Made by a program: the position numbers and the translations under genes | Shown here: piece by piece, positions 9,049-18,413 of the stretch | Numbering within the stretch: the stretch's first letter is position 1 | How the letters are laid out: the number at the start of each line of letters is the position of its first letter | Notes under the pieces: generated by a model | Databases searched by the model: none | Told to the model about the DNA's origin: nothing | Seen by the model: only the letters and a program-made list of their open reading frames with translations | Origin: Thermomonas alba | GTDB taxonomy: Bacteria; Pseudomonadota; Gammaproteobacteria; Xanthomonadales; Xanthomonadaceae | DNA length: 64,000 nucleotides | Reading direction: 5' to 3' | Assembly (NCBI RefSeq): GCF_022419205.1 | Contig: NZ_JAJOZU010000002.1 | Location: 248,001 to 312,000, forward strand

Positions 9049-9054
9049 CATAAT
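9049..9054 (+). promoter_or_regulatory. -10 element for leaderless plsB
   Basis: CATAAT at 9049-9054 is seven bases before the ATG at 9062. The ATG at 9053 overlaps this hexamer and so is unlikely to be in the mRNA. Confidence 0.45.
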
Positions 9055-9061
9055 GGCCGCG

Positions 9062-11779
9062 ATGCCTGACCGCAAGCTTCCCGACCAACCCGGCCTGTTC
9101 GACCCGCCGGATGCGCCCGAGCGCCCCGTCACCGACCCTGCAGACGCAGGCCCGTTGCCGCTGCCCGGTTTTCTGGAGCAGGCCGGCACAGGGCAAGGCG
9201 CCGAAGCGCCTGCTGCGCCCGCCGCAGCGCCGGCATCGGCGGGCGGCACGTCGCGCACGCCCCTGTGGGCGCGCCTGCTGGGGCGGCTGCTGGCGCCCTG
9301 GCTGCGCCTGGAAATCGAGGTCGATCCTGCGATCGCGAGCGATCCTCGCCCGATCTGCTACGTGCTGGAAGACTATGGCCTGTCCAATGCGCTGATCCTG
9401 CAGCGCGCCTGCCGCGAGGCCGGACTGCCGCCGCCGCTGCAGCCGATCGCGGGCGATCCGCTGGGGCGCAAGCGCGCTTACGTGGCGCTGTCGCGGCGGC
9501 ACGTGAATGCGCTCGGCCTGCTGCCAGGGGCCGAGCACAAGACCCACTCCGGCTCGCTGGCGCGGCTGCTGCAGGCGCACCAGCGGCAGCCCGCGCTGGA
9601 CGTGCGGCTGGTGCCGGTGTCGATCTTCGTCGGCCAGGCGCCCAAGCGCAGCAGCGGCTGGTTTTCCGTGCTGTTCTCGGAGAACTGGACCATCGTCGGC
9701 CGCTTCCGCCGGCTGCTGGCGATCCTGCTCAACGGGCGCGACACCCTGGTCAAGTTCGCCGCTCCACTCCAGGTGCGCGAGGTCGTGGCCGAGGGGCTCG
9801 ATCCCGAGCGCACCGTGCGCAAGCTCTCGCGCATCCTGCGCACCCATTTCCGGCGCGTGCGCGAGGTGGTGATCGGCCCCGACCTGTCCACCCGGCGCAT
9901 GCTGGCCGACCAGGTGCTGTCGGCGCCGCTGGTGAAGGAGGCCATCGCCGATCAGGCCCGCCGCGACAACAGCAGCCTGGAAGCAGCCTGGGAGAAGGCC
10001 AATGCCTACTTCTGGGAAATCGCCGCGGATTACTCCAGCACGGTGGTGCGCTCGGCCAGCTTCGCCCTGACGTTCGTCTGGAACCGCATCTACCGCGGCG
10101 TGCTGGTGCATCACCTCGACCAGTTCAAGCAGGAGGCGCTGGGACACGAAGTGATCTACGTGCCCAGCCACCGCAGCCACATGGACTACCTGCTGGTGAG
10201 CTACCTGCTCTACACCCACGGCGTGGTGCCGCCGCATATCTTCGCCGGCATCAACCTCAATCTGCCGGTGGTCGGCACCCTGCTGCGCAAGGGCGGCGCG
10301 TTCTTCGCCCGCCGCAGCTTCAAGGGCAACGCGCTGTATTCGGCGGTATTCCGCGAATACATGGCGCAGTTGGTTGCGGGCGGCTACTCGATCGAATACT
10401 TCATCGAGGGCGGGCGCTCGCGCACCGGGCGGCTGCTGCAGCCCAAGGGCGGCTCGCTGGCGATGACCGTGCGCGCCTATCTGCGCCAGCCGACCCGGCC
10501 GCTGCTGTTCCAGCCGGTCTACATCGGCTACGAAAAGCTGATGGAAGGGCGCAGCTACCTCGAAGAACTGTCCGGCAAGCCGAAGGAGAAGGAATCGATC
10601 TGGCAGCTGCTGACCGGCATTCCCAAGGTGCTGCGCAGCAACTACGGGCAGGTGGTGGTGAACTTCGGCGAGCGCATCCAGCTCAGCCAAGTGCTTGCGG
10701 AGCTGGCGCCGGAATGGGACGGCCAGCCGCTCGGCGACGACGAAAAACCTGCCTGGTTCTCGCGCACCATCGATGCCCTGGCGCAGCGCATCCAGATCAA
10801 CGTCAACCGCGCCGCCGACGTCAACCCGATCAATCTACTGGCGCTGGCGCTGCTGTCCACGCCCAAGCACGCGATGGGCGAGGCCGACCTGCGCGCGCAG
10901 ATCGCGCTGTCCAAGACCCTGCTGGCGGAGGTGCCGTACTCTGAGTGGGTGACGGTGACGCCGCATACTCCGGAGGAGATCATCGCTCACGGCGAGGAAA
11001 TCGGCCTGATCACCCGCACCGCGCATCCGCTGGGAGACGTGCTGAGCGTGGAAGGCGACAACGCGGTGCTGCTGAGCTACTTCCGCAACAACGTCCTGCA
11101 CCTGTTCACCGCGTCCTCGTGGATCGCGGTGTGCTTCCAGAACAACCGCCGCATGGGCCGCCGCCAGCTGCAACAGATCGGCCGCACCCTGTACCCATTT
11201 CTTCAGGCCGAGCTGTTCCTGCCGTGGGACGAAGACACCTTCGCCGCGCGCATCGATCGCACCATCGAGGTGTTCATTCGCGAGGGGCTGCTGGAGCAGG
11301 TCAGCGACGAAGACGGCGGCATCCTGCAGCGCCACTCCGGGCAGAGCGACGAGGTATTCCGCCTGCGCGCGCTCGGGCACACGCTGCAGCAGGCGTTCGA
11401 GCGCTACTACATCGCGATTTCGGTGCTGGTCAAAAACGGCTCGGGCACGCTCGGCGCAGGCGAGCTGGAAAGCCTGTGCCAACTGGCCGCGCAGCGCCTC
11501 TCCCTGCTGTATGCGCCGGCCGCGCCGGAATTCTTCGACAAAGCGCTGTTCCGCGGCTTCATCCAGAAGCTGCGCGAGCTCAAGCTGGTGTGGCCGGACG
11601 AGACCGGGCGACTGGCCTTCGACGAGCGCCTGAAAGCGTGGGCGAAGGACGCGCGCGTGGTGCTCGGGCGCGAGCTGCGGCATACCATCGAGAAGATCAG
11701 TCCCGCCGGCAGCGGCCGCACCACGGGCGAGCAGCCGGCGTTGCCGCCCGATCCCGCGTCCACGGACGGGGCCGGCTGA
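9062..11779 (+). CDS. plsB: Glycerol-3-phosphate 1-O-acyltransferase PlsB
   Basis: A 905-residue inner-membrane acyltransferase that makes lysophosphatidic acid from glycerol 3-phosphate and acyl-ACP or acyl-CoA, the first step of phospholipid synthesis. All four acyltransferase blocks are present: HRSHMD (His370, Asp375), GGAFFARR, FIEGGRSRTG and LLFQPVYIGYE. Length fits the family (E. coli about 800) apart from a Pro/Ala-rich N-terminal extension of about 60 residues that is probably disordered. The start is put at 9062, since the in-frame ATG at 9053 lies in the -10 box and no ribosome binding site precedes either. The gene is convergent with the YdcH-like gene. Confidence 0.96.
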   Translation: MPDRKLPDQPGLFDPPDAPERPVTDPADAGPLPLPGFLEQAGTGQGAEAPAAPAAAPASAGGTSRTPLWARLLGRLLAPWLRLEIEVDPAIASDPRPICYVLEDYGLSNALILQRACREAGLPPPLQPIAGDPLGRKRAYVALSRRHVNALGLLPGAEHKTHSGSLARLLQAHQRQPALDVRLVPVSIFVGQAPKRSSGWFSVLFSENWTIVGRFRRLLAILLNGRDTLVKFAAPLQVREVVAEGLDPERTVRKLSRILRTHFRRVREVVIGPDLSTRRMLADQVLSAPLVKEAIADQARRDNSSLEAAWEKANAYFWEIAADYSSTVVRSASFALTFVWNRIYRGVLVHHLDQFKQEALGHEVIYVPSHRSHMDYLLVSYLLYTHGVVPPHIFAGINLNLPVVGTLLRKGGAFFARRSFKGNALYSAVFREYMAQLVAGGYSIEYFIEGGRSRTGRLLQPKGGSLAMTVRAYLRQPTRPLLFQPVYIGYEKLMEGRSYLEELSGKPKEKESIWQLLTGIPKVLRSNYGQVVVNFGERIQLSQVLAELAPEWDGQPLGDDEKPAWFSRTIDALAQRIQINVNRAADVNPINLLALALLSTPKHAMGEADLRAQIALSKTLLAEVPYSEWVTVTPHTPEEIIAHGEEIGLITRTAHPLGDVLSVEGDNAVLLSYFRNNVLHLFTASSWIAVCFQNNRRMGRRQLQQIGRTLYPFLQAELFLPWDEDTFAARIDRTIEVFIREGLLEQVSDEDGGILQRHSGQSDEVFRLRALGHTLQQAFERYYIAISVLVKNGSGTLGAGELESLCQLAAQRLSLLYAPAAPEFFDKALFRGFIQKLRELKLVWPDETGRLAFDERLKAWAKDARVVLGRELRHTIEKISPAGSGRTTGEQPALPPDPASTDGAG

Positions 11780-11785
11780 GCGCAC

Positions 11786-12004
11786 TCACGCCGGCTCGTC
11801 CGGAATCAGCCGGTTCTCGATCCAGGCAATCTGGTCCTTCAGCAGCAGCTTGCGCTTCTTCATCCGCTTGAGCGCCAGCTCGTCGGCCTGCAGGGAGGCC
11901 TGCAGCAATGCGATTTCCTCGTCCAGGGCGCGATGCTCCAGACGCAGTTCGGCGAGGCGTCGCGTCAGGCGCGCAAGTTCGGCCGGATCGAGAGGCTGGT
12001 TCAT
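11786..12004 (-). CDS. YdcH/DUF465-like small helical protein
   Basis: A 72-residue, highly charged, two-helix protein. The C-terminal half (LKRMKKRKLLLKDQI) is the typical pattern of the YdcH/DUF465 family, short coiled-coil proteins of unknown function. The ATG at 12004 is favoured over longer in-frame starts (to 12091) because TATGCT lies six bases upstream of it and the upstream part overlaps the divergent ttcA gene. It shares a compact divergent control region with ttcA. Confidence 0.75.
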   Translation of the reverse strand: MNQPLDPAELARLTRRLAELRLEHRALDEEIALLQASLQADELALKRMKKRKLLLKDQIAWIENRLIPDEPA

Positions 12005-12010
12005 GCGCCG

Positions 12011-12016
12011 AGCATA
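12011..12016 (-). promoter_or_regulatory. -10 element for leaderless ydcH-like gene
   Basis: On the minus strand TATGCT is followed by six bases and then the ATG at 12004, giving a leaderless or near-leaderless transcript. It lies 30 bases from the oppositely directed ttcA -10 box. Confidence 0.45.
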
Positions 12017-12045
12017 GCGCGACCTCCGGTGCGCCGGCAGGCGGG

Positions 12046-12051
12046 TAGAAT
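12046..12051 (+). promoter_or_regulatory. -10 element of ttcA
   Basis: TAGAAT at 12046-12051 is nine bases before the ttcA ATG; no ribosome binding site fits in the gap, so the leader would be zero to three bases. Confidence 0.45.
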
Positions 12052-12060
12052 GGCGGCCCC

Positions 12061-12999
12061 ATGACGCCCCCCGCTTCCCACCCCGCGCCATCTGCCGCCC
12101 GCCATAAGCGCGAAGCCGACAAGCTGGCCAAGCGCCTGCGCCACCAGGTGGGCAAGGCGATCGCCGACTTCGGCATGATCGAGGACGGCGACAAGGTGAT
12201 GGTCTGCCTGTCCGGCGGCAAGGACAGCTACACGCTGCTCGACGTGCTGCTGCAGTTGCAGAAGAAGGCGCCGGTGCGGTTTTCCATCACCGCGGTCAAC
12301 CTCGACCAGAAGCAGCCGGGGTTCCCGGAGCACGTACTGCCCGAATATCTGCGCTCGCTCGGGGTGGACTTCCACATTCTCGAGCAGGACACCTACTCGG
12401 TGGTCAGCCGCGTCATTCCCGAGGGAAAGACGATGTGCTCGCTGTGCTCGCGCCTGCGCCGCGGCGCGCTGTACACCCATGCCGCGCAGCACGGCTTCAC
12501 CAAGATCGCGCTCGGCCACCATCGCGACGACATGGTGGCCACCTTCTTCCTCAACCTGTTCTTCCACGCCAAGCTCTCCGGCATGCCGCCGAAGCTGCTC
12601 AGCGACGATGGCAAGCACGTGGTGATCCGGCCGCTGGCCTATGTGCGCGAATCCGACATCGAGGCCTACGCCGCGGCCAAGGGCTTTCCGATCATTCCCT
12701 GCAATCTGTGCGGCTCGCAGGAAAACCTCCAGCGCAAGCAGGTGAAAAAGATGCTGGCGCAGTGGGAGAAGGAAAGCCCGGGGCGAATCGAGACCATCGC
12801 GCGCGCGCTGGGCGACATCCGCCCGTCGCAGCTGGCCGATCCCAAGCTGTTCGATTTCCTCGCGCTCGGTCGCCGCAGCGACGCGGCCTTGCCTGATGCG
12901 CACGCCTGGCTGGCTGGCGCGCCTGCCGACCCCGAACCCATCCCGCTGGCGCTGCACCCGGTGCGCAACCACGATGGTCTGGACATTCTGAAGTCCTGA
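12061..12999 (+). CDS. ttcA: tRNA 2-thiocytidine(32) synthetase TtcA
   Basis: A 312-residue tRNA-modifying enzyme that thiolates cytidine 32 using ATP and an iron-sulphur cluster. The PP-loop [10 protein letters not shown] (about residues 51-60) binds ATP, the CSLC motif (about 123-126) and the later NLCGSQ Cys supply cluster ligands. Length is normal for the family. It starts directly after a -10 box with no ribosome binding site. The C-terminal 30 residues after ALGRRSDAA are poorly conserved and Pro/Ala-rich. Confidence 0.95.
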   Translation: MTPPASHPAPSAARHKREADKLAKRLRHQVGKAIADFGMIEDGDKVMVCLSGGKDSYTLLDVLLQLQKKAPVRFSITAVNLDQKQPGFPEHVLPEYLRSLGVDFHILEQDTYSVVSRVIPEGKTMCSLCSRLRRGALYTHAAQHGFTKIALGHHRDDMVATFFLNLFFHAKLSGMPPKLLSDDGKHVVIRPLAYVRESDIEAYAAAKGFPIIPCNLCGSQENLQRKQVKKMLAQWEKESPGRIETIARALGDIRPSQLADPKLFDFLALGRRSDAALPDAHAWLAGAPADPEPIPLALHPVRNHDGLDILKS

Positions 13000-13074
13000 C
13001 GCTCCGCGCCCTCCCGGCCTGCCGCCCTTCCGTTCCCTGCCGCCCGTCATCGCGGCCCCTGCCTTGGACTGCCG

Positions 13075-13977
13075 ATGTTCTTCCGCAATCTCACCTTGTT
13101 CCGTTTCCCCTCCGCGCTCGACCTGTCCGATCTCGACCCGCGGCTGGCCGAATGCGCGCTCAAGCCGGTCGGCGCGCTGGAACTGTCCTCGCGCGGCTTC
13201 GTCGCGCCGATGGGCCAGCACCACGACGGCTTTCAGCACACATGCGACGGTGCGCACTGGTTGACCGTCGGCGGCGAAGACAAGCTGCTGCCGGGCGCGG
13301 TGATCAACGACCTGCTGCAGAAGAAGCTGGCGGCGATCGAGCAGAGCGAAGGCCGCAAACCCGGCGGACGCGCCCGCAAGCGACTGAAGGACGAGTTGAT
13401 CGCCGAACTGCTGCCGCGCGCCTTCGTGCGCCCGGTGCGCACCGACGCGCTGCTGGACGGGACCCTCGGCGTGATCGCGGTGGACACCTCCTCGCGCAAG
13501 GTGGCCGAAACGGTGGTATCCGAAGTGCGCCGCGCGCTGGGCAGCTTCCCGGCGCTGCCGCTGAACGCAGAGGTGGCGCCGCGCGCCATCCTCACCGGCT
13601 ACCTGACCGGCGATGCGCTGCCCGACGGGCTCACCCTGGGCGATGAATGCGAGCTGCGTGATCCGGCCGATTCCGGCGCGGTGGTGAAGATCCAGCGCAT
13701 GGAGCTGTCGGGCGAGGAGATCGGCAAGCACCTGGAAGCCGGCAAGCAGTGCACGCGCCTGGCGCTGGTGCTGGACGACCACGTCAGCTTCGTGATCGGG
13801 GAAGACCTGGTCGTGCGCAAGTTCAAGCTGCTGGACGGCGCGGTGGATTCGATCGAGTCCGGCGAGCACGACGACATCGTGGCCGAACTGCAGGCCCGCC
13901 TGGCGCTGATGACCGCCGAGCTCAGGCGCCTGTTCGCCGTGCTGGAGACCGCGTTCAGGCTCAGCCGGGCCGAGTAA
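13075..13977 (+). CDS. rdgC: Recombination-associated protein RdgC
   Basis: A 300-residue DNA-binding protein that forms a ring around duplex DNA and limits RecA filament activity. The N-terminus MFFRNLTLFRF, the segment GFVAPMG and the C-terminal DDIVAELQARLALM are characteristic, and length matches the E. coli protein (303). The ATG at 13075 is the first possible start of this conserved N-terminus; no good ribosome binding site precedes it. Confidence 0.95.
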   Translation: MFFRNLTLFRFPSALDLSDLDPRLAECALKPVGALELSSRGFVAPMGQHHDGFQHTCDGAHWLTVGGEDKLLPGAVINDLLQKKLAAIEQSEGRKPGGRARKRLKDELIAELLPRAFVRPVRTDALLDGTLGVIAVDTSSRKVAETVVSEVRRALGSFPALPLNAEVAPRAILTGYLTGDALPDGLTLGDECELRDPADSGAVVKIQRMELSGEEIGKHLEAGKQCTRLALVLDDHVSFVIGEDLVVRKFKLLDGAVDSIESGEHDDIVAELQARLALMTAELRRLFAVLETAFRLSRAE

Positions 13978-14002
13978 GAGGCGTCGCCCGCCCCCGGCAA
14001 CG

Positions 14003-14008
14003 TACACT
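14003..14008 (+). promoter_or_regulatory. -10 element for leaderless metallopeptidase gene
   Basis: TACACT followed by exactly six bases and the ATG at 14015. The same hexamer and spacing occur before rmuC on the other strand. Confidence 0.45.
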
Positions 14009-14014
14009 GGCGCG

Positions 14015-14812
14015 ATGCGCTCCCTGTTCCGCCTGACGCTGCCCGCACGCCCCGCGCCGAAAGCGCCTGCGATCCAGCGCGATCGGCTGACCTTGCGTCT
14101 CGACGATGGCCGCGACATCACGGTTCTGCGCGTGCGCGATCCGCGCGCGCGCCGGATCCGCCTGACGGTGGACGAGCGCGGCGCGCGCCTGACCCTGCCG
14201 CTGCGTGCCAGCCTGAGCGCAGGCGAACGTTTCCTGCACGCGCACCGCGACTGGCTGGCAGGACAGTGGGCCGCGCAAGCCGAGGCGTCCGGCGCCCGCT
14301 TGGTGCGCATGGCGACGCCGGCGCTGCCGCTGCGCGGCGTCGAGCTGCCGCTGCGCTGGGCCGAGGGCCGCGCCTGCCGGCTTACGTTCGCCGAGGACGG
14401 CAGCCTCTGCTTCAGCGTCCCGGCCCGCGCCGGGGACGCGGCCCTGCGCCGCGCGCTGCGCGATTTCTACGAGGCCGAAGCCCGCGCCGACATCGGACGC
14501 TGGCTTCCGAACTACCTTTCCGGACTGCCGCGCGCGCCGCGCCGGATCGTATTCAAGCGCACCTCCTCGCTATGGGGCTCGCTGGCGCCGGACGGCACCC
14601 TGGCGCTGGACCTGGCGCTGGTGCTGGCGCCGCCCGCGGCGTTCGAATACGTGCTGGTGCACGAACTCTGCCACCTGCTGCACGCCGACCACTCGCCACG
14701 GTTCTGGGCCGCGGTCGAAGCCCGCTATCCGGACTGGCGTAACCAGCGCGACCACCTGCGCCGCGCCGGGCGCAGCCTGAAGGGGCGGCTGCGCGCGCTG
14801 CTGGCCGACTGA
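14015..14812 (+). CDS. YgjP-type (DUF45) metallopeptidase-fold protein
   Basis: A 265-residue protein of the YgjP/DUF45 family, SprT-like predicted zinc metallopeptidases. The motif HELCH (HExxH) followed by a third His in ADHSPRFW supplies the metal site, and KRTSSLWGSL matches the conserved basic/WG block just upstream of it. An N-terminal half of about 110 residues folds as a beta-rich region. It is often found next to type I restriction or helicase genes in other genomes, but not here. No ribosome binding site is present; see the upstream -10 box. Confidence 0.85.
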   Translation: MRSLFRLTLPARPAPKAPAIQRDRLTLRLDDGRDITVLRVRDPRARRIRLTVDERGARLTLPLRASLSAGERFLHAHRDWLAGQWAAQAEASGARLVRMATPALPLRGVELPLRWAEGRACRLTFAEDGSLCFSVPARAGDAALRRALRDFYEAEARADIGRWLPNYLSGLPRAPRRIVFKRTSSLWGSLAPDGTLALDLALVLAPPAAFEYVLVHELCHLLHADHSPRFWAAVEARYPDWRNQRDHLRRAGRSLKGRLRALLAD

Positions 14813-14861
14813 AGCGTGTTCGCACGTTATTTCAGGCAGCCACGGATCACTCGGGGGAGCC

Positions 14862-15317
14862 ATGACCCGCATGCACCGCCGCCTCCCGCATGCATTGCTG
14901 CTCGCGGGCACGGTGCTGGCCGGCTGCCACAAGGCGCGGGACGCCTCCCCGCTTGCATCCGCGCCGGAATACACGCCCGCCCATGCCGCGGCGCAGGCCG
15001 ACGCGGGTGGCCGCGTCACGCTGCCGCCGGGCTTTCCCACCGATATCTACCTGCCGGCGCGGCACCGGGTGGCCACCGCGGTGGACATGGCCGGGATGCA
15101 GATGGTCAACCTGATGACCCCGACGGCGACCGCGACGGTGTATGCCGAGGCCGACCAGGGAATGCAGGCGCGCGGCTGGAAGCGCGAGCTGGCGATGCAG
15201 TCGGACGACGGCAGCACGCTGTCCTTCCGCAAGGACGGCCGCCAGGTGTTCTACCAGCTGGTCCGTGACCCCTCCGGCGGCACCCAGCTGGCGGTGCGGG
15301 TGGCCAGCAGCGACTAA
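14862..15317 (+). CDS. Small lipoprotein (151 aa), function unknown
   Basis: The N-terminus is a signal peptide ending in the lipobox VLAGC. The mature part has the pattern of a short beta-rich domain: LPPGFPTDIYLP, then alternating strands ending in QLAVRVAS. I do not recognise a named family. The ribosome binding site GGGGGAG sits about seven bases before the ATG. The gene is 50 bases after the metallopeptidase gene and converges with the downstream hydrolase gene, with 19 bases between stops. Confidence 0.75.
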   Translation: MTRMHRRLPHALLLAGTVLAGCHKARDASPLASAPEYTPAHAAAQADAGGRVTLPPGFPTDIYLPARHRVATAVDMAGMQMVNLMTPTATATVYAEADQGMQARGWKRELAMQSDDGSTLSFRKDGRQVFYQLVRDPSGGTQLAVRVASSD

Positions 15318-15336
15318 AGGCCGCGCCGCCAGCGCG

Positions 15337-16191
15337 TCAATCCGCGCCCAGGAATGCGTTCACCGCCTGCGCCACCGCCTGCGGCTGCTGCATGTGCAGG
15401 TGATGCCCGCCGGGCAGCACCACCAGCCGTCCACGCGGCAGCAGCGCCACCCGGCGGCGGCGCTCGGCATCCGGCAGGTAAGGCTGCGCGGGATCGGCGA
15501 ACACCGCCAGCGTCGGGCATTCGATCGCGCGCAGCACGTCGTCGATCTGCGCCTGGGTCATCCGGATCATGGTCGGCTGCACCAGGCGCGGATCACTGCG
15601 CCAGACGAACCCGCCGTCCACCGCGCGCAACCCGCGCTCCACCAGCAGCCGCAGCTGCGGCACCTCCAGCCCGGTGCCGGGAACGCGCTGCGACTGCAGG
15701 CGCGCGCGCACCGCCGTCTCGATATCCGGAAATACGCGCAGCCCGCGCCCGGGCCGTAGACGGTGGGCGATCGCCTCGCGCATGCGCGCGGCGGTGCGCT
15801 CCGGCGCCTCCGCCAACGCGCCCAGCATCTCGATCACCGCCAGCCGCTCGACGCGCTGCGGGCAGGCGGCGGCCAGCAGGCTGGCCAAGCCCGCGCCCAT
15901 CGAGTGCCCGAGCAGGCAGAACGACTCCCAGCCGAGCGCATCGGCCACGTCGAGCAGGGTGTTCAGCGCCAGCGGAAAACCGTAGTCCGCTCCCGGCGGC
16001 AGATGCACGCTGTGACCGTGGCCGGGCAGGTCCAGCGCCACCAGATCCAGCCCGCGCAGGTACGGCGCCAGCGGCAGGAAGCTGGCGGCATTGTCCAACC
16101 AGCCATGCAGCGCCAGCACGCGCGGGCCGCGCCCATCGTTGCGCAGGGCCGCGATCCGGCCCAGCGGGATGTCGAGGACGACCTCGCGCAT
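15337..16191 (-). CDS. Alpha/beta-fold hydrolase
   Basis: A 284-residue soluble hydrolase. The oxyanion strand ALHGWLDN, nucleophile elbow GHSMGAG and the C-terminal LPGGHHLH (catalytic His) are visible, and an Asp near VFADPAQ completes the triad. Its start codon overlaps the hemH stop (TGATG), so it is translationally coupled to hemH. The LHGWLDNAASF pattern resembles serine hydrolase-like proteins; substrate unknown. Confidence 0.88.
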   Translation of the reverse strand: MREVVLDIPLGRIAALRNDGRGPRVLALHGWLDNAASFLPLAPYLRGLDLVALDLPGHGHSVHLPPGADYGFPLALNTLLDVADALGWESFCLLGHSMGAGLASLLAAACPQRVERLAVIEMLGALAEAPERTAARMREAIAHRLRPGRGLRVFPDIETAVRARLQSQRVPGTGLEVPQLRLLVERGLRAVDGGFVWRSDPRLVQPTMIRMTQAQIDDVLRAIECPTLAVFADPAQPYLPDAERRRRVALLPRGRLVVLPGGHHLHMQQPQAVAQAVNAFLGAD

Positions 16192-17180
16192 CAGGCCCAG
16201 CCCTCCTGCGCGCGCGCCAGCGCCGCCAGCGCGTCGGCATGCGCCGGCGCCGCATTGAGGCAGGGGATGTAGCGCAGCGCGCGGCCGCCGGCGGCGCGGA
16301 ACGCGGCAGCGTTCTCCAGCGCGATCTCCTCCAGCGTCTCCAGGCAGTCCACCGCGAACCCCGGGCAGATCACATCCACCGTGCGCACGCCCTGACGCGC
16401 CAGCGCCTCCAGCGTCGGCTGGGTAGACGGCTCGAGCCAGGGCTCGCGGCCGAAGCGCGACTGGAACGTCAGCAGAAGCTCATCACGGGCGATGCCGAGC
16501 GCGGACGCGATCGCGGCGGCGCTGGCCTCGCACTGCGCGGCATAGGGGTCGCCGGCCTCGACCAGCCGGCGCGGAATGCCGTGGAACGAGAGCAGCAACC
16601 GCTCACCGATGCCGTGCGCCCGCCAGTGCGCGCGGATGCTGTCTGCGACCGCCGCGACCCAGCCCGGATCGACGTGGTAATCGCACCGCAGTTCCACCTG
16701 CAGGCCGCTGCCGGGAACCGCCGCGGCCAGCGCGTCCTCGACGCTGGCGGTGGTCGTGGTCGAATACTGCGGATACAGCGGCAGCACCCGCACCCGGCGC
16801 ACGCCCTGCGCGCGGAGTTCGGAGAGCACCGCGGCCACCGACGGCTCGCCGTAGCGCATGGCATGCCGCACCTGCCAGCCTGGCAGGCGCTCGCCGACCG
16901 CCGCCGCCAGCGCGGCGGTATGCACCGCCAGCGGCGAGCCGCCCTCCATCCAGATCTGCGCGTACTTGCGCGCCACCTTCGGGCTGCGCAGCGGCAGGAT
17001 CAGGAAGTGCAGCAGCGGGCACCACAGCCAGCGCGTCAGCGGCACGATCCGATAATCGTGCAGAAACTGCGAAAGATACTTACGCACCGCCCTCGCGGTG
17101 GGCGCCGCGGGAGTCCCGAGATTGACCAGCAGCAGCGCGGGCGGGGTGGCAGAGGCGGCGGCGTGGGTATCGTCCTGCAT
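16191..17180 (-). CDS. hemH: Ferrochelatase HemH
   Basis: A ferrochelatase of about 329 residues, inserting Fe2+ into protoporphyrin IX in the last step of haem synthesis. The N-terminal LLLVNLGTP strand, LPLYPQYS, the catalytic His in LLSFHGIPRR and the C-terminal PGFAVDCLETLEEI are all recognisable. The start at 17180 (MQDD) is preferred because TATATG lies directly upstream; the two ATGs further out (17186 and 17198) are in frame and cannot be excluded. The stop overlaps the start of the following hydrolase gene. Confidence 0.93.
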   Translation of the reverse strand: MQDDTHAAASATPPALLLVNLGTPAAPTARAVRKYLSQFLHDYRIVPLTRWLWCPLLHFLILPLRSPKVARKYAQIWMEGGSPLAVHTAALAAAVGERLPGWQVRHAMRYGEPSVAAVLSELRAQGVRRVRVLPLYPQYSTTTTASVEDALAAAVPGSGLQVELRCDYHVDPGWVAAVADSIRAHWRAHGIGERLLLSFHGIPRRLVEAGDPYAAQCEASAAAIASALGIARDELLLTFQSRFGREPWLEPSTQPTLEALARQGVRTVDVICPGFAVDCLETLEEIALENAAAFRAAGGRALRYIPCLNAAPAHADALAALARAQEGWA

Positions 17181-17284
17181 ACGCATATAGGATGGCATGA
17201 AGCGCGTGCGGATCCCGCTTGGCTTAACATCGATTCATGCCCGCCGCGCCAGGATGCGGCCGTCCCCCGAACCCGGAGATACCG

Positions 17285-18100
17285 ATGAGTGCCACCCCAC
17301 GCCGCCTGACCCTCGCGCTTGCCGTCCTGCTCGCCGCCGGCAGCGTCGCCGCCGGCGCCCGCGAAGATGCGCGCGCCGATGAAGCGATCCGCGTGCTCAA
17401 GCAGATCCAGGCCATTCCGGAATCCTCGATTCCCGACCGCCTGCTGGAAGACGCGCGCGGGATCGTGGTGGTGCCCGACACCATCAAGGCCGGCTTCATG
17501 CTGGGCGGGCGCCGCGGCCTCGGGATGATGGCGGTGAAGCGCCCGGACGGCAGCTGGTCGAACCCGGTGTTCGTGAAGCTGTCCGGCGCCAGCTTCGGCT
17601 TCCAGGCCGGGGTGCAGTCGGCCGACGTGATCCTGGTGTTCCGCAGCGATCGCGGCCTGGACACCATCGTCAACGGCAAGTTCACCCTCGGCGCCGATGC
17701 CAGCGTCGCCGCCGGCCCGGTCGGCCGCAACGCGGCGGCCGCCACCGACGGCGCGATGAAGGCCGAAATCTGGTCGTGGTCGCGCGCGCGCGGGCTATTC
17801 GCCGGGGTGGCGCTGGACGGCGCGGTGCTGCAGATCGACCACGGCGCCGACCGCAGCGCGTATGGCGAAGGCGTCACGCCGCGCATGATCTTCGAAGGCC
17901 GCACGCCGCCGCCATCGCCCGCCATCGCAGCCTTCCGCACCACCCTGGAAGAAGCCACCGCCGCCGCCCGCTATGCGCGCCAGCGCGCCGAAGCGGCCTC
18001 CGCCCCGCCACCGCCCGCGCCGGGCGCGGCTACGGTGACCCCGCTGGGCAACGACCATCCAACCACCAGCGCGCCGCTGCCGCCGCCGACCAAACCGTGA
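17285..18100 (+). CDS. SYLF-domain (Ysc84-like) lipid-binding protein
   Basis: A 271-residue secreted protein with an N-terminal signal peptide (to about residue 25) and a SYLF/Ysc84 actin-binding-like domain, in bacteria a periplasmic domain thought to bind lipids. Typical blocks are ARGIVVVPDTIKAGF, GVQSADVILVF and FTLGADASVAAGPVG. The C-terminal 50 residues are a Pro/Ala-rich tail. The ATG at 17285 has GGAGAT ten bases upstream; the longer in-frame start (17237) lacks one. Confidence 0.88.
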   Translation: MSATPRRLTLALAVLLAAGSVAAGAREDARADEAIRVLKQIQAIPESSIPDRLLEDARGIVVVPDTIKAGFMLGGRRGLGMMAVKRPDGSWSNPVFVKLSGASFGFQAGVQSADVILVFRSDRGLDTIVNGKFTLGADASVAAGPVGRNAAAATDGAMKAEIWSWSRARGLFAGVALDGAVLQIDHGADRSAYGEGVTPRMIFEGRTPPPSPAIAAFRTTLEEATAAARYARQRAEAASAPPPPAPGAATVTPLGNDHPTTSAPLPPPTKP

Positions 18101-18117
18101 GCGGCATGTCGGCCTGC

Positions 18118-18123
18118 TAGACT
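18118..18123 (+). promoter_or_regulatory. -10 element of the tat operon
   Basis: TAGACT lies about 40 bases before the tatA ATG, giving a leader of roughly 33 bases. No obvious -35 box. Confidence 0.35.
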
Positions 18124-18162
18124 GATGGCCCTCTCTCGCAGACTCGAAGCACGGGTGCATCC

Positions 18163-18405
18163 ATGGGCGGTTTCAGCATCTGGCACTGGCTGATCGTGCT
18201 GTTGATCGTGCTGCTGGTGTTCGGCACCAAGCGGCTGACCTCGGGCGCGCGTGACCTCGGCAAGGCCGTGCACGAGTTCAAGAAGGGCATGCGCGGCGAG
18301 GACGAGGCCGCGCAGGACGCGAAGAAGCCCGCGCCGCGCATCGGCCAGGAGCCGCCGGCGGGTGCACCCTCCGAGCAGCGCGAGCGCGACGACACCTCCC
18401 GCTGA
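18163..18405 (+). CDS. tatA: Sec-independent translocase subunit TatA
   Basis: An 80-residue pore-forming subunit of the twin-arginine protein export system. One N-terminal transmembrane helix ([15 protein letters not shown]), the FGTKRL hinge and an amphipathic helix ([12 protein letters not shown]) are followed by a charged tail. It is the first gene of a compact tatABC operon. Confidence 0.95.
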   Translation: MGGFSIWHWLIVLLIVLLVFGTKRLTSGARDLGKAVHEFKKGMRGEDEAAQDAKKPAPRIGQEPPAGAPSEQRERDDTSR

Positions 18406-18413
18406 CATCCGCG

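Noticed and set aside
9053-9061. ATG at 9053 as plsB start
   Set aside because: It overlaps the CATAAT -10 hexamer and has no ribosome binding site; the in-frame ATG at 9062 fits the leaderless spacing.
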